Shown here: in pieces, positions 1-7,254 of the stretch
How the letters are laid out: every line of letters begins with the position of its first letter
Position numbering within the stretch: position 1 is the first letter of the stretch
Assembly (NCBI GenBank): GCA_938016235.1
Contig: CALLPU010000295.1
Coordinates: 1-13,934 of the forward strand
Direction: 5' to 3'
Source: an uncultured Granulosicoccus sp.
GTDB taxonomy: Bacteria > Pseudomonadota > Gammaproteobacteria > Granulosicoccales > Granulosicoccaceae
Length of the DNA stretch: 13,934 nt
Notes under the pieces: generated by a model
What the model saw: only the letters and a program-made list of their open reading frames with translations
Databases searched by the model: none
What the model was told of the DNA's origin: nothing
Made by a program: the position numbers and the translations under genes

Positions 1-429
1 CGCGAAGTCGATGCGGACGCCGACACGCCCCTGCTTTGGGTTATACGCGATGAGCTGAATCTCACCGGCACGAAATTTGGCTGTGGGGTGGCCGCTTGCG
101 GATCCTGCACTGTTCATATTAACGGTCAGCCACAACGCTCCTGCGTGTTTCCAGTGAGTGCCGTAGGCGACAGTGAAATTACCACTATAGACGCCATCAG
201 CACCCCGCAGGCCAAGGCTGTGCAAACTGCGTGGCAAGAACTTGACGTTGTGCAGTGCGGCTACTGCCAGTCATGGCAGATCATGTCGGCTATCGGTTTG
301 TTATCGAACAATGCAAAACCCAGCGATGACGACATCGATACAGCCATGTCGGGAAATGCCTGTCGCTGTGCGACCTACCATCGAATCCGCGCGGCTATCC
401 ATCGTGCATCTGACATTCTGGAGGGCTGA
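1..429 (+). CDS. IorA-like [2Fe-2S] small subunit of a molybdopterin dehydrogenase (5' partial)
   Basis: Electron-transfer subunit of a xanthine-dehydrogenase-family enzyme; it passes electrons from the molybdenum cofactor of the large subunit through two [2Fe-2S] clusters. The frame is open from base 1, so the start lies outside the window; 142 residues are visible, and family members of about 150 residues suggest only some 10 are missing. Counting from the window edge, C28, C33, C36 and C48 (GCGVAACGSC, then RSC) form the plant-ferredoxin-type cluster. C86, C89, C121 and C123 (QCGYC and ACRC) form the second, C-terminal cluster. The motifs QCGYCQSWQIM and CRCATYHRIR resemble isoquinoline 1-oxidoreductase alpha subunit (IorA) more than CO dehydrogenase CoxS. 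It ends 2 nt before the large subunit, so the two are one operon. No FAD subunit is visible, as expected for IorAB-type enzymes. The family is sure, the substrate unknown. Confidence 0.93.
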   Translation, partial: REVDADADTPLLWVIRDELNLTGTKFGCGVAACGSCTVHINGQPQRSCVFPVSAVGDSEITTIDAISTPQAKAVQTAWQELDVVQCGYCQSWQIMSAIGLLSNNAKPSDDDIDTAMSGNACRCATYHRIRAAIHRASDILEG

Positions 430-431
430 TC

Positions 432-2636
432 ATGGACACAAACAACACAGTTTCAATGAACAGACGCGGTTTCCTGAAGAGCACCGCTGTTTTGGGTGGT
501 GCCATTGCGATCGGTTTCAATCCGAGTGGCGTTCTGGCCGCCGCAACTGGAACAGCACCTGCTGATGCCGTCGGCTTCAACCCGTTTGTCAAAATATCAC
601 CCACTGGTCAGGTGACCGTTGTGGTCAAGCATTTTGAAATGGGACAGGGCACGAGCACAGGCCTGACGACACTGGTCGCAGAAGAACTGGATGTTGCCTG
701 GGATCAGGTTGACGTTGAGTTTGCACCGTCTCACGACAACTACAAAAACCTGGCGTTCGGCGGGCAGGGAACCGGCGGCTCCACCGCCATTGCCAATTCT
801 TTCATGCAGTATCGGCAGGCAGGCGCAGCGGCCCGCGACATGCTGGTGCGCGCAGCCGCTGCAGAGTGGGAAGTTGATGCATCAACGGTGAGCGTCAAGG
901 ATGGCATGATCACGAGCGGTGACAAGCAGGGCACGTTTGGCGATTTCGTCAAGGCGGCTTCGATGCTGGAACCTGCAGCAGAACCCGTGCTCAAGGATGC
1001 TGCTAATTTCACTCTGATCGGTAAAAACCAGTTGCCGCGCAAGGATAGCCTGGCGAAAACCACTGGCAAGGCCATGTTTGCGCTCGATGTGAAAGTGCCC
1101 AATATGGTGTATGCCACCATTTTAACCTCGCCTCTGTTTGGCGGTACCCTGAAGAGTTTTGATGCGTCCAAGGCTGCATCAGTGACTGGTTTCATCGATG
1201 CGAAGGCATTAGCGGATAATTCCGGTGTGGCGGTGTATGCGCAATCCACCTGGGCCTCCATTAAGGCAAGACGAGCGGTAACGGCTGAGTGGGATGATAC
1301 GGCCAGCGACATGCGTGGCACGGATCAGATGCTTAGCGAGTATTCAGACAAGCTCAACGCTGATCCTGTCTATGACGCAACTGGCAAGGGTAATCTGGCC
1401 GATGTTGAAGCCGCTGCCATTGCCGCCGAAAAGTCGGTGTCTGCTGATTTCCATTTTCCGTTGCTGGCGCATGCCCCTATGGAACCTGTCAATTGCGTGA
1501 TCGAGCGAACCGAAGATGGCGGCATCCGTTTGCATGACGGGTGTCAGTTCCAGATGATTACGCATCCTACGGTGGCCGCCATAACTCAGGTGCCTCCCGA
1601 GAAGGTAGACATCGTGACCTACTATGCAGGTGGTTCGTTTGGCCGAAGGGCCAACGCCAAATCTGACTACCATGTGCAGGCTGCGCTCGCATTCATGGCG
1701 CTGGGTGGCGAGAAGGCCGTCAAACTGGTCTGGACGCGCGAAGATGATCTGGCCGGTGGTTTTTACCGTCCGATGTTCGCCCAGCGAGCTCATATCGGTA
1801 TTGGTGATGATGGGAAGATTTCGGCCTGGGGCCATCGCTCGGTAACGCAGTCCATATTCAAGGGTGGCCCCATGGAAAGCATGGCGGTGCATAACGGGGT
1901 AGATCACTTCTCTGTGGAAGGCATTGTCGATACGCCCTATCAGATACCCATGGCACTAGGTCTTACCGATTATGAATCGCCCATGCCTGTACTCTGGTGG
2001 CGTTCAGTCGGTCATAGCCAGTCTGGCTATACCATGGAAGTGTTGATGGACATGGCGGCAGAGGCTGCGGGTCAGGACCCTGTTGAGTTTCGGTTGGCGC
2101 ATCTGGACGAATCTGACGAGAACCAGGCCCGGTTTGCCGGTGTGTTGAAGCTGGCAGCGGAGAAAGCCGGGTGGAATGGACAATCGGCCAGTGGCAAGGG
2201 TCGAGGCATTGCGGTCCACAAGTCGTTCGGCAGTTATGTTGCGGAGGTTGCTGATGTGTCTGTGAACGAGGATGGGGCGATATCCATAGACAAGATCACC
2301 TGCGCTGTCGATTGCGGGATGGCTGTCAATCCTGATGTCATACGCGCCCAGATGGAAGGCGGTATCGGATACGGTCTGGGTGCGGTCATGCGCAATGAGA
2401 TCACGCTGAAGGATGGTGTCGTTGAACAAGGCAATTTCCCCGACTATCAGCCCCTGCGTATCACCGATATGCCGGATGTTGAAGTGCACATCGTGCCATC
2501 GGACAAGGCACCTACAGGTGTTGGTGAGCCCGGCTTGCCACCGGCGGGGCCAGCCTTGGCCAATGCCATCTACGCCGCAACGGGCAATCGCATCACCAGT
2601 CTGCCAATGACCAGTAGTGGGATAACCTTTGCCTGA
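432..2636 (+). CDS. IorB-like molybdopterin-binding large subunit, Tat-exported
   Basis: Catalytic molybdenum-cofactor subunit of an aldehyde/N-heterocycle dehydrogenase, 734 residues, a normal length for IorB. A twin-arginine signal is visible at residues 10-36 (NRRGFLK, a hydrophobic stretch, then VLAAA), so the folded complex should act in the periplasm, with the small subunit probably carried along. Family motifs in order are AHAPMEPVNC, GGSFGRRANAKSDY (the Moco loop, usually GGGFGRR), RSVGHSQSGYTMEV, and near the C-terminus GVGEPGLPPAGPALANAIY. The glutamate of GVGEPG is the expected catalytic base. The start is well supported by GGAGGG at 420-425, six bases before the ATG; an in-frame ATG at 456 would still keep the Tat motif. 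No cytochrome c subunit or XdhC-like maturation gene follows, since the next gene is convergent cobQ. Substrate cannot be deduced; isoquinoline is only the name-giving case. Confidence 0.92.
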   Translation: MDTNNTVSMNRRGFLKSTAVLGGAIAIGFNPSGVLAAATGTAPADAVGFNPFVKISPTGQVTVVVKHFEMGQGTSTGLTTLVAEELDVAWDQVDVEFAPSHDNYKNLAFGGQGTGGSTAIANSFMQYRQAGAAARDMLVRAAAAEWEVDASTVSVKDGMITSGDKQGTFGDFVKAASMLEPAAEPVLKDAANFTLIGKNQLPRKDSLAKTTGKAMFALDVKVPNMVYATILTSPLFGGTLKSFDASKAASVTGFIDAKALADNSGVAVYAQSTWASIKARRAVTAEWDDTASDMRGTDQMLSEYSDKLNADPVYDATGKGNLADVEAAAIAAEKSVSADFHFPLLAHAPMEPVNCVIERTEDGGIRLHDGCQFQMITHPTVAAITQVPPEKVDIVTYYAGGSFGRRANAKSDYHVQAALAFMALGGEKAVKLVWTREDDLAGGFYRPMFAQRAHIGIGDDGKISAWGHRSVTQSIFKGGPMESMAVHNGVDHFSVEGIVDTPYQIPMALGLTDYESPMPVLWWRSVGHSQSGYTMEVLMDMAAEAAGQDPVEFRLAHLDESDENQARFAGVLKLAAEKAGWNGQSASGKGRGIAVHKSFGSYVAEVADVSVNEDGAISIDKITCAVDCGMAVNPDVIRAQMEGGIGYGLGAVMRNEITLKDGVVEQGNFPDYQPLRITDMPDVEVHIVPSDKAPTGVGEPGLPPAGPALANAIYAATGNRITSLPMTSSGITFA

Positions 2637-2682
2637 TAGTCGATAGGGCATTCAGGCAAACTGAAAGACGCCTGTTGAAAAT

Positions 2683-2714
2683 GTGCTGCCCGACTGTTAA
2701 CCGTCGGGCAGCAC
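2683..2714 (-). terminator. Hairpin between convergent iorB-like and cobQ; terminator of cobQ
   Basis: Perfect 12-bp inverted repeat: GTGCTGCCCGAC at 2683-2694 and GTCGGGCAGCAC at 2703-2714, with an 8-nt loop. Read on the minus strand the stem is followed by ATTTTCAAC, a short T run, so it can act as a rho-independent terminator for cobO-cobQ. On the plus strand no T run follows (AACGTG), so for the ior genes it is at best a 3'-end stabilising or rho-assisted structure. Confidence 0.75.
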
Positions 2715-2725
2715 AACGTGACCCA

Positions 2726-4204
2726 CTAGCGTTGCGCATCCGCCAGCAGCGCATCCACATCAACGTTGGCTTCAATTCCCGCGGCCAATGCATCCAGTTC
2801 CCGTTCAACTGTGGCTTCATAGTTCAGCGAGCTATCGGCGTCATGACGGATACGTTTGAGCCACTCGCCGCGAAAACGATCGTTACTGAACAATCCGTGC
2901 ACATAGGTACCTTCCACGTTGCCACGGCTATTGATTGCACCTTCAGCCCGACCATCGATGTCGATCATGGGCCGTTGAGTATCGGGCCCTGTGCTGGCAC
3001 CAACGTGTATTTCATAGCCCGTTACTCGGCGCTGGCTGCGCGTACACGTACCGGACACCGGATGGCTGTGCTTTTCTGCCTGCATCCGGGTTTCTACATC
3101 GAGTAAACCCAGGCCTTGCAGTTCTCCTGCCGTGCCGTCCATACCATGAGGATCGGTCACACGCCTGCCCAACAGCTGGTAACCACCGCAGATACCTGTC
3201 ACGTGTCCGCCACTGCGAGCAAACGAAATGATGTCGTGGTCCCAACCCTGTTCACGCAAAAAAGCCAGATCACCCAGTGTGGACTTGGTGCCCGGCAGTA
3301 TGATTGCATCGATATCTCTGGGTACAGGAGTACCGGGTCGGACAAAGCCGAGTTCAACGCCGGGTTCAAGGCGTAGCGGGTCCATGTCATCGAAGTTTGC
3401 GATACGAGAGAGCATGGGAACGGCAATGCGCACAACGCCAGGCGAAGAGGTAATTGCGGAGGGACGTTGTTCAAGGATCACGGCGTCTTCCTGCGGTAAC
3501 TTCAATGCAGCTGGCAACCAGGGAACAACACCTCTGCACGGCCATTGCGTGCGCTTCTCTATCTCCACAACGCCGTCATCAAACAACGCGGGATCGCCGC
3601 GGAAGCGGTTGATCAGAAAGCTTGAGATTAACGCGGCGTCAGCTGGCTCCAGGACGTTACGGGTGCCCACTATGGAGGCAATGACACCGCCGCGGTCTAT
3701 GTCGCCAATCAAACAGACGGGAGCCTTAACACGTTGAGCGAATCCCATGTTGGCAATATCTCTTTCGCGCAGATTGGTTTCAGCGGCACTGCCAGCACCC
3801 TCCACCAGAACAAGATCGAAGCGAGAGGACAGTCGCTGATAACTTTCCAGCACGGCCTGCATGAGGTGTTGTCGCTGGCGCGTCATGTACTCACTGGCAG
3901 AGAACGTGTCGAGCGGCTTGCCATGCACAACAATTTGCGCCGTACGATCGCTCTGGGGTTTCAACAGCACCGGGTTAAAGTCCACTTCGGCGTCCAGGCC
4001 GGCCGCGCGCGCCTGCAAGGCCTGGGCACGTCCTATCTCACCACCACCGTCACAGGCGGCTGCGTTGTTGGACATGTTTTGTGGCTTGAAGGGGGCAACC
4101 GACAGTCCCCTCTGGTGGGCAATACGGCACAAGCCAGCCACAAGCGTAGACTTACCAACATCGGAACCGGTCCCCTGGAACATCAGGACGTTTGCTGCTG
4201 CCAC
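2726..4204 (-). CDS. cobQ: Cobyric acid synthase (adenosylcobyric acid a,c-diamide amidotransferase)
   Basis: Amidates the corrin side chains b, d, e and g of adenosylcobyrinic acid a,c-diamide with glutamine and ATP, in the cytoplasm. At 492 residues it has the full family length. The N-terminal ATP-binding half starts QGTGSDVGKST (residues 10-20), followed by PFKPQNMSNN (38-47). The C-terminal class I glutamine amidotransferase half has the nucleophile C339 in GICGGYQLLG and the catalytic His436 in GTYVHGLF. The start is GTG: it gives MAAANVLMFQGTG, matching the usual distance to the P-loop, while the ATG at residue 8 would clip the first strand. It begins 2 nt after the cobO stop and has no strong ribosome-binding site, so it is probably translated by coupling with cobO. 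No other corrin genes are in the window. Confidence 0.97.
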   Translation of the reverse strand: MAAANVLMFQGTGSDVGKSTLVAGLCRIAHQRGLSVAPFKPQNMSNNAAACDGGGEIGRAQALQARAAGLDAEVDFNPVLLKPQSDRTAQIVVHGKPLDTFSASEYMTRQRQHLMQAVLESYQRLSSRFDLVLVEGAGSAAETNLRERDIANMGFAQRVKAPVCLIGDIDRGGVIASIVGTRNVLEPADAALISSFLINRFRGDPALFDDGVVEIEKRTQWPCRGVVPWLPAALKLPQEDAVILEQRPSAITSSPGVVRIAVPMLSRIANFDDMDPLRLEPGVELGFVRPGTPVPRDIDAIILPGTKSTLGDLAFLREQGWDHDIISFARSGGHVTGICGGYQLLGRRVTDPHGMDGTAGELQGLGLLDVETRMQAEKHSHPVSGTCTRSQRRVTGYEIHVGASTGPDTQRPMIDIDGRAEGAINSRGNVEGTYVHGLFSNDRFRGEWLKRIRHDADSSLNYEATVERELDALAAGIEANVDVDALLADAQR

Positions 4205-4206
4205 AA

Positions 4207-4809
4207 TTAAAAATCGATGCCTTGCTTGGCTTTGATGCCGGATTGGAAGGGGTGCTTGATCTCTTTCATTTCACTGACCAGATCCGCCATTTCCATGAGT
4301 GCAGGTTTGGCATCTCTGCCCGTCAGAATGACGCTGGTACGCGTAGAGCGCTGGTGCAGTGCCGCGATGACCTCGTTTATGTCCAGGTAGTCGTAGCGCA
4401 GCGCGATGTTGATTTCATCAAGTACGACCAGATCGTACTCGCCACTGCGCATTAGTGTATGTGCCTGTTTGAACGCGGCAGTGGCTGCGTCAGTATCGCG
4501 ATCTTTGTCCTGTGTATTCCAGGTGAAACCTTCACCCATGGTGTGCCAATGAAGTTGATCCGGGAATCGATCAAAGAACTGTCGTTCACCGGTTTTCCAG
4601 GTGCCTTTGATGAATTGCACGACGGCCACTGAATGGCCCCAGCCCAACGCCCGGGCCGTGACACCAAATGCCGAAGATGACTTGCCTTTGCCATTACCGG
4701 TGTGCACCAGTACCAGGCCTCTGTCCACGTCAACCGCTTGCCGGACCTTGGCTTTTTGTTCTGCCTGCAGAACCTGCATGGCGCGTTTGTGTTCTTCTGC
4801 GTTCGTCAT
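4207..4809 (-). CDS. cobO: Corrinoid (cob(I)yrinic acid a,c-diamide) adenosyltransferase, CobO/BtuR type
   Basis: Transfers the 5'-deoxyadenosyl group of ATP to the cobalt of reduced corrinoids, giving the adenosylated substrate that CobQ then amidates; it also serves salvage. At 200 residues it has the family length. The phosphate-binding loop HTGNGKGKSSSAFG is at residues 36-49, followed by VVLDEINIALRYD (128-140) and LTGRDAKPAL with ADLVSEM (162-181). The C-terminus PFQSGIKAKQGIDF is the typical CobO/BtuR ending. It is the first gene of a two-gene unit with cobQ. Its ATG lies only about 23 bp after the T tract of the terminator of the ABC operon, so no room for a separate promoter is left after that terminator. 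I saw no cobalamin riboswitch in the short leader. Confidence 0.96.
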   Translation of the reverse strand: MTNAEEHKRAMQVLQAEQKAKVRQAVDVDRGLVLVHTGNGKGKSSSAFGVTARALGWGHSVAVVQFIKGTWKTGERQFFDRFPDQLHWHTMGEGFTWNTQDKDRDTDAATAAFKQAHTLMRSGEYDLVVLDEINIALRYDYLDINEVIAALHQRSTRTSVILTGRDAKPALMEMADLVSEMKEIKHPFQSGIKAKQGIDF

Positions 4810-4832
4810 GGTGGAGCACTATACGTGGAAAC

Positions 4833-4869
4833 AAAAAAGCCAGCCATTGCGATGAGACAATGGCTGGCT
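4833..4869 (-). terminator. Intrinsic terminator of the ABC transporter operon
   Basis: Perfect 12-bp inverted repeat: AGCCAGCCATTG at 4838-4849 and CAATGGCTGGCT at 4858-4869, with an 8-nt loop. Read on the minus strand the stem ends in TTTTTTGTTT, the classical U tract. It lies 83 bp after the stop of the substrate-binding protein gene and about 23 bp before the cobO start codon. Confidence 0.92.
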
Positions 4870-4951
4870 AGTTGCGCACAGCAAGCGCTCAGATAACTCT
4901 ATTCGTGCGCCAGCCCGGACAATTCTTGAAACGCCTGCGAGGCACGACCCA

Positions 4952-6058
4952 CTAGCTGCCACTCCAGATTTTCAGGTAGGCATCCTTGTAGCCATTGTCC
5001 GGATCAAAGGTATTCCTTGGTCCACCATCGAACTCAATGTTGTCGGTCGTGACCACATGCAGCGGCGATACATAACCGGACCACGCTTCACCTGCAAGCG
5101 CACGATTCATCTCATCGACCAGCTGCCAGCCTTGCAGATTTAATGGCTCAGCTACGGTGACTTGCTGATACTGTGCACTTCGAATGCGCTGGTAGGCAGA
5201 CTCGGATCCATCACCTGCCGACACATTGACCGGAGCGCCATCACCCTTGATTCCGGCTGCTGCCAGAGATGGGCCCATGAAATCAAAGTACAGATCGTTA
5301 ATCGCTAATGAATGCGTCCACTTGGCGCCATGGCGTTGCAGTAACGAGGTTGTCAGCTGCGGCATGCGCTGTGAGGTTTCAGCGATGGGTGTATCAACAT
5401 ACTCCAGTACGGTACCGCCCAGCTCTTCAATGACATCCTTCATCTTGTCTGCCTTGTCGATGGCAATCTGATACGTTGAATCAGTGAAAATGATGACGCC
5501 GGGTTCACCGTCTGCATCGGCAAATGCCCACTTGGCTGCCGATTCAGATACCAGCATGGGGTCGGTAGTCACGTTGGCGAATATGCCCACGTCATCCATC
5601 GGACCAATCGCCGCACCGGCATGCCAGGAGACCAGTGGTATACCGGCCTCAGCCGCGGCTTTCATGCCCTGTTCCTGCTCCTTGGAATCGAATCCGTTGA
5701 TGATGATGCCATCTGGCTTGAGCGCCAGGGCTTGTCCCATTGCGGAGGTGCGCCCTGATATGGAACCGGCACCATCCAATACCCGTACCGTCCAGCCTAT
5801 TTGCTCAGCAGCTTCTTCTATACCGTTGGTAGCACCGAGTATCCCGCCGTTTTTGAGATCTCCTGCGAGAACCACGATGGTCTGATCGGCCAGGGCTTTG
5901 GGGCCGGTTGTCGGGCCATCCCATGTTTCCACTTTCATGGCGTATTTGTTGACGAACTCCATGGCATCGCTCATGGCGTCGGCGCGTACGTTGCCAGCAG
6001 CAACGGCGCAGGCCAGCGCTCCTGTCATGGCGGCTATGGTCAGTCTGCTATTTTTCAT
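4952..6058 (-). CDS. CUT2-family sugar ABC transporter, periplasmic substrate-binding protein
   Basis: Periplasmic receptor that delivers a carbohydrate-like ligand to the permease encoded upstream. It is 368 residues with the periplasmic binding protein type 1 (ribose/LacI-like) fold: IVVLAGDLKNGG opens the first lobe, then ALKPDGIIINGFDS and AGIPLVSWHAG, and a C-terminal lobe with VNVSAGDGSESAYQRIR and VAEPLNLQGWQLVDEM. The chosen ATG at 6056-6058 is preceded by AGGAG eight bases upstream and gives a clean Sec signal peptide (MKNSRLTIAAMTGALACAVA) with probable cleavage at VRA/DA after residue 26. An in-frame start 35 codons further up (to 6163) would bury that signal and lacks a ribosome-binding site. 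It is the last gene of the operon, as rbsB is in rbsACB, after a 116-nt spacer with a small hairpin. The ligand is unknown. Confidence 0.93.
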   Translation of the reverse strand: MKNSRLTIAAMTGALACAVAAGNVRADAMSDAMEFVNKYAMKVETWDGPTTGPKALADQTIVVLAGDLKNGGILGATNGIEEAAEQIGWTVRVLDGAGSISGRTSAMGQALALKPDGIIINGFDSKEQEQGMKAAAEAGIPLVSWHAGAAIGPMDDVGIFANVTTDPMLVSESAAKWAFADADGEPGVIIFTDSTYQIAIDKADKMKDVIEELGGTVLEYVDTPIAETSQRMPQLTTSLLQRHGAKWTHSLAINDLYFDFMGPSLAAAGIKGDGAPVNVSAGDGSESAYQRIRSAQYQQVTVAEPLNLQGWQLVDEMNRALAGEAWSGYVSPLHVVTTDNIEFDGGPRNTFDPDNGYKDAYLKIWSGS

Positions 6059-6101
6059 TGGTATTCTCCTGTGGTGTTGATCGTTATGGTTCAACGGCTT
6101 T

Positions 6102-6132
6102 CGGATTAAAACAATCCGGGTTGTGAATCCGG
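6102..6132 (-). other. Small hairpin in the permease - binding protein spacer
   Basis: The 116-nt spacer 6059-6174 holds CGGATT at 6102-6107 and AATCCG at 6113-6118, a 6-bp stem with a 5-nt loop. A second copy of AATCCGG at 6126-6132 could pair with the same CGGATT arm, so two exclusive stems are possible. A structure here could act as an mRNA processing or stability element that favours the binding-protein message, as intercistronic hairpins do in some other transporter operons. There is no T run, so it is not a terminator. The role is inference. Confidence 0.4.
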
Positions 6133-6174
6133 TCTGGACACTGGGAACTGCGGACCGGTGCACGGCGGAACGGG

Positions 6175-7254
6175 TCAGGTATCGGGTGAAGCGGGTGTGG
6201 AATTGTCAGTAGCAGGTGGTGCCGTATCGCGTCTTATCTTGATCACGCCACCTCGCTTACGTTGCGCGTAGCCGGCAATGCCAATGGCAACCAGCAGTGT
6301 CACGCCGTTGAACAAGGGTTCTACCCAGAAAGAACCCCCAAACTGCTGAATACCGGATATGCCAACGGCCAGGATGGTCACGCCAATCAGCGTTCCCCAC
6401 ACGTTCACCCTGCCGGGCTTGATTGTGGTGGATCCCAGAAACGCGCCTACCAGCGCCGGCAAGAGATACTCCAGGCCAACGCTTGCCTGTCCAATACGCA
6501 GTTTGCTGGCCAGTAATATGCCTGCCAGTGCTGTCAGGGTGCCCGATGCAATGAAGGCCCCCATGACATAGCGCGGCACAGGGATACCATTGAGTGACGC
6601 CGCTGTCGGGTTTGCGCCGATGGCGTACATGTATCTGCCGATGGGCAGGTATTCGAGGATGATCCACAATGCAATGGCGATACCCAGCACGTAGTAGCCC
6701 GTGATGGGCAGTCCGAATACAAACGTTGAATTCAATGCGTAGAATCCGTCGGGCAACATGGCCACCATCTGTCGACCACCGGTGTGCCATAGAGCCAGTG
6801 CATAGAGAACCGTGCCAGTGCCGAGTGTGGCAATGAAGCTGTCGATGCGTGCTACTTCTACTAGCAGGCCGTTCAACAGGCCAGAGAACGCGCCCAGTGC
6901 CAGCACGATCAGGCAGGCGATTGGCCACGGAATACCCAGTGTCTGCAGGCTGATGGCCAGTATGTGCCACAGCACGATCCCGTAGCCGACAGTCAGATCG
7001 ATTTTGCCGGTCACCATTGGAATGGTGGCTGCCAGGGACAGTATGGCGATGATGGCTTTGTCAGACACAATCGAACGCAGGTTAAGCAGTGTCGGGAATG
7101 TATCGGGCAGCAGTATGGTGAACAATATGATGAGCAGCGCGGTTAGTATTACCAGGCCATAAACTGGTGCCAGCCTTGCAAGCCTGGCACCGATTGACAA
7201 CGGCTGCAGTTCATCGCGGGTGGGTTCGAGGGCGGATGCCTTGATTGAGTTCAT
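6175..7254 (-). CDS. CUT2-family sugar ABC transporter, inner-membrane permease (RbsC-like)
   Basis: Membrane channel subunit, expected to work as a homodimer with the double ATPase. It is 359 residues with many hydrophobic segments: VYGLVILTALLIILFTILL near residues 33-51, IPMVTGKIDLTVGYGIVL, WPIACLIVLALGAFSGLLNG, FIATLGTGTVLYALALW, ITGYYVLGIAIALWIIL, and late segments around YLLPALVGAFLGSTTIKPG and VTILAVGISGIQQFGG. The motif GAFSGLLNGLLVEVARIDSFIATLGT matches the ribose-permease family region usually read G..NG.......P.FI.TLGT. The N-terminus is cytoplasmic, and the C-terminal tail is rich in Pro, Thr and Ser (SPDT end) and probably unstructured. It overlaps the ATPase gene by 4 nt (ATGA at 7251-7254), which suggests translational coupling. 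Substrate unknown. Confidence 0.94.
   Translation of the reverse strand: MNSIKASALEPTRDELQPLSIGARLARLAPVYGLVILTALLIILFTILLPDTFPTLLNLRSIVSDKAIIAILSLAATIPMVTGKIDLTVGYGIVLWHILAISLQTLGIPWPIACLIVLALGAFSGLLNGLLVEVARIDSFIATLGTGTVLYALALWHTGGRQMVAMLPDGFYALNSTFVFGLPITGYYVLGIAIALWIILEYLPIGRYMYAIGANPTAASLNGIPVPRYVMGAFIASGTLTALAGILLASKLRIGQASVGLEYLLPALVGAFLGSTTIKPGRVNVWGTLIGVTILAVGISGIQQFGGSFWVEPLFNGVTLLVAIGIAGYAQRKRGGVIKIRRDTAPPATDNSTPASPDT

Noticed and set aside
740..1321. Long open frame on the minus strand inside the iorB-like gene (193 codons)
   Set aside because: It is the antisense shadow of a well-conserved molybdopterin subunit, has no recognisable motif and no ribosome-binding site. The same holds for 1344-1907 and 2004-2651 on the minus strand.
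3228..4235. Plus-strand open frames across cobQ (for example 3228-3737, 3734-4210)
   Set aside because: They lie opposite an unmistakable full-length CobQ with intact catalytic residues; composition and lack of motifs mark them as shadows.
4810..4951. Cobalamin riboswitch upstream of cobO
   Set aside because: No B12-box-like sequence or long structured leader was recognised; the region is only 142 nt and is largely the terminator of the preceding operon.
6059..6163. N-terminal extension of the binding-protein gene up to 6163
   Set aside because: The downstream start at 6058 has AGGAG at good spacing and yields a proper signal peptide; the extension would place 35 polar residues before it.
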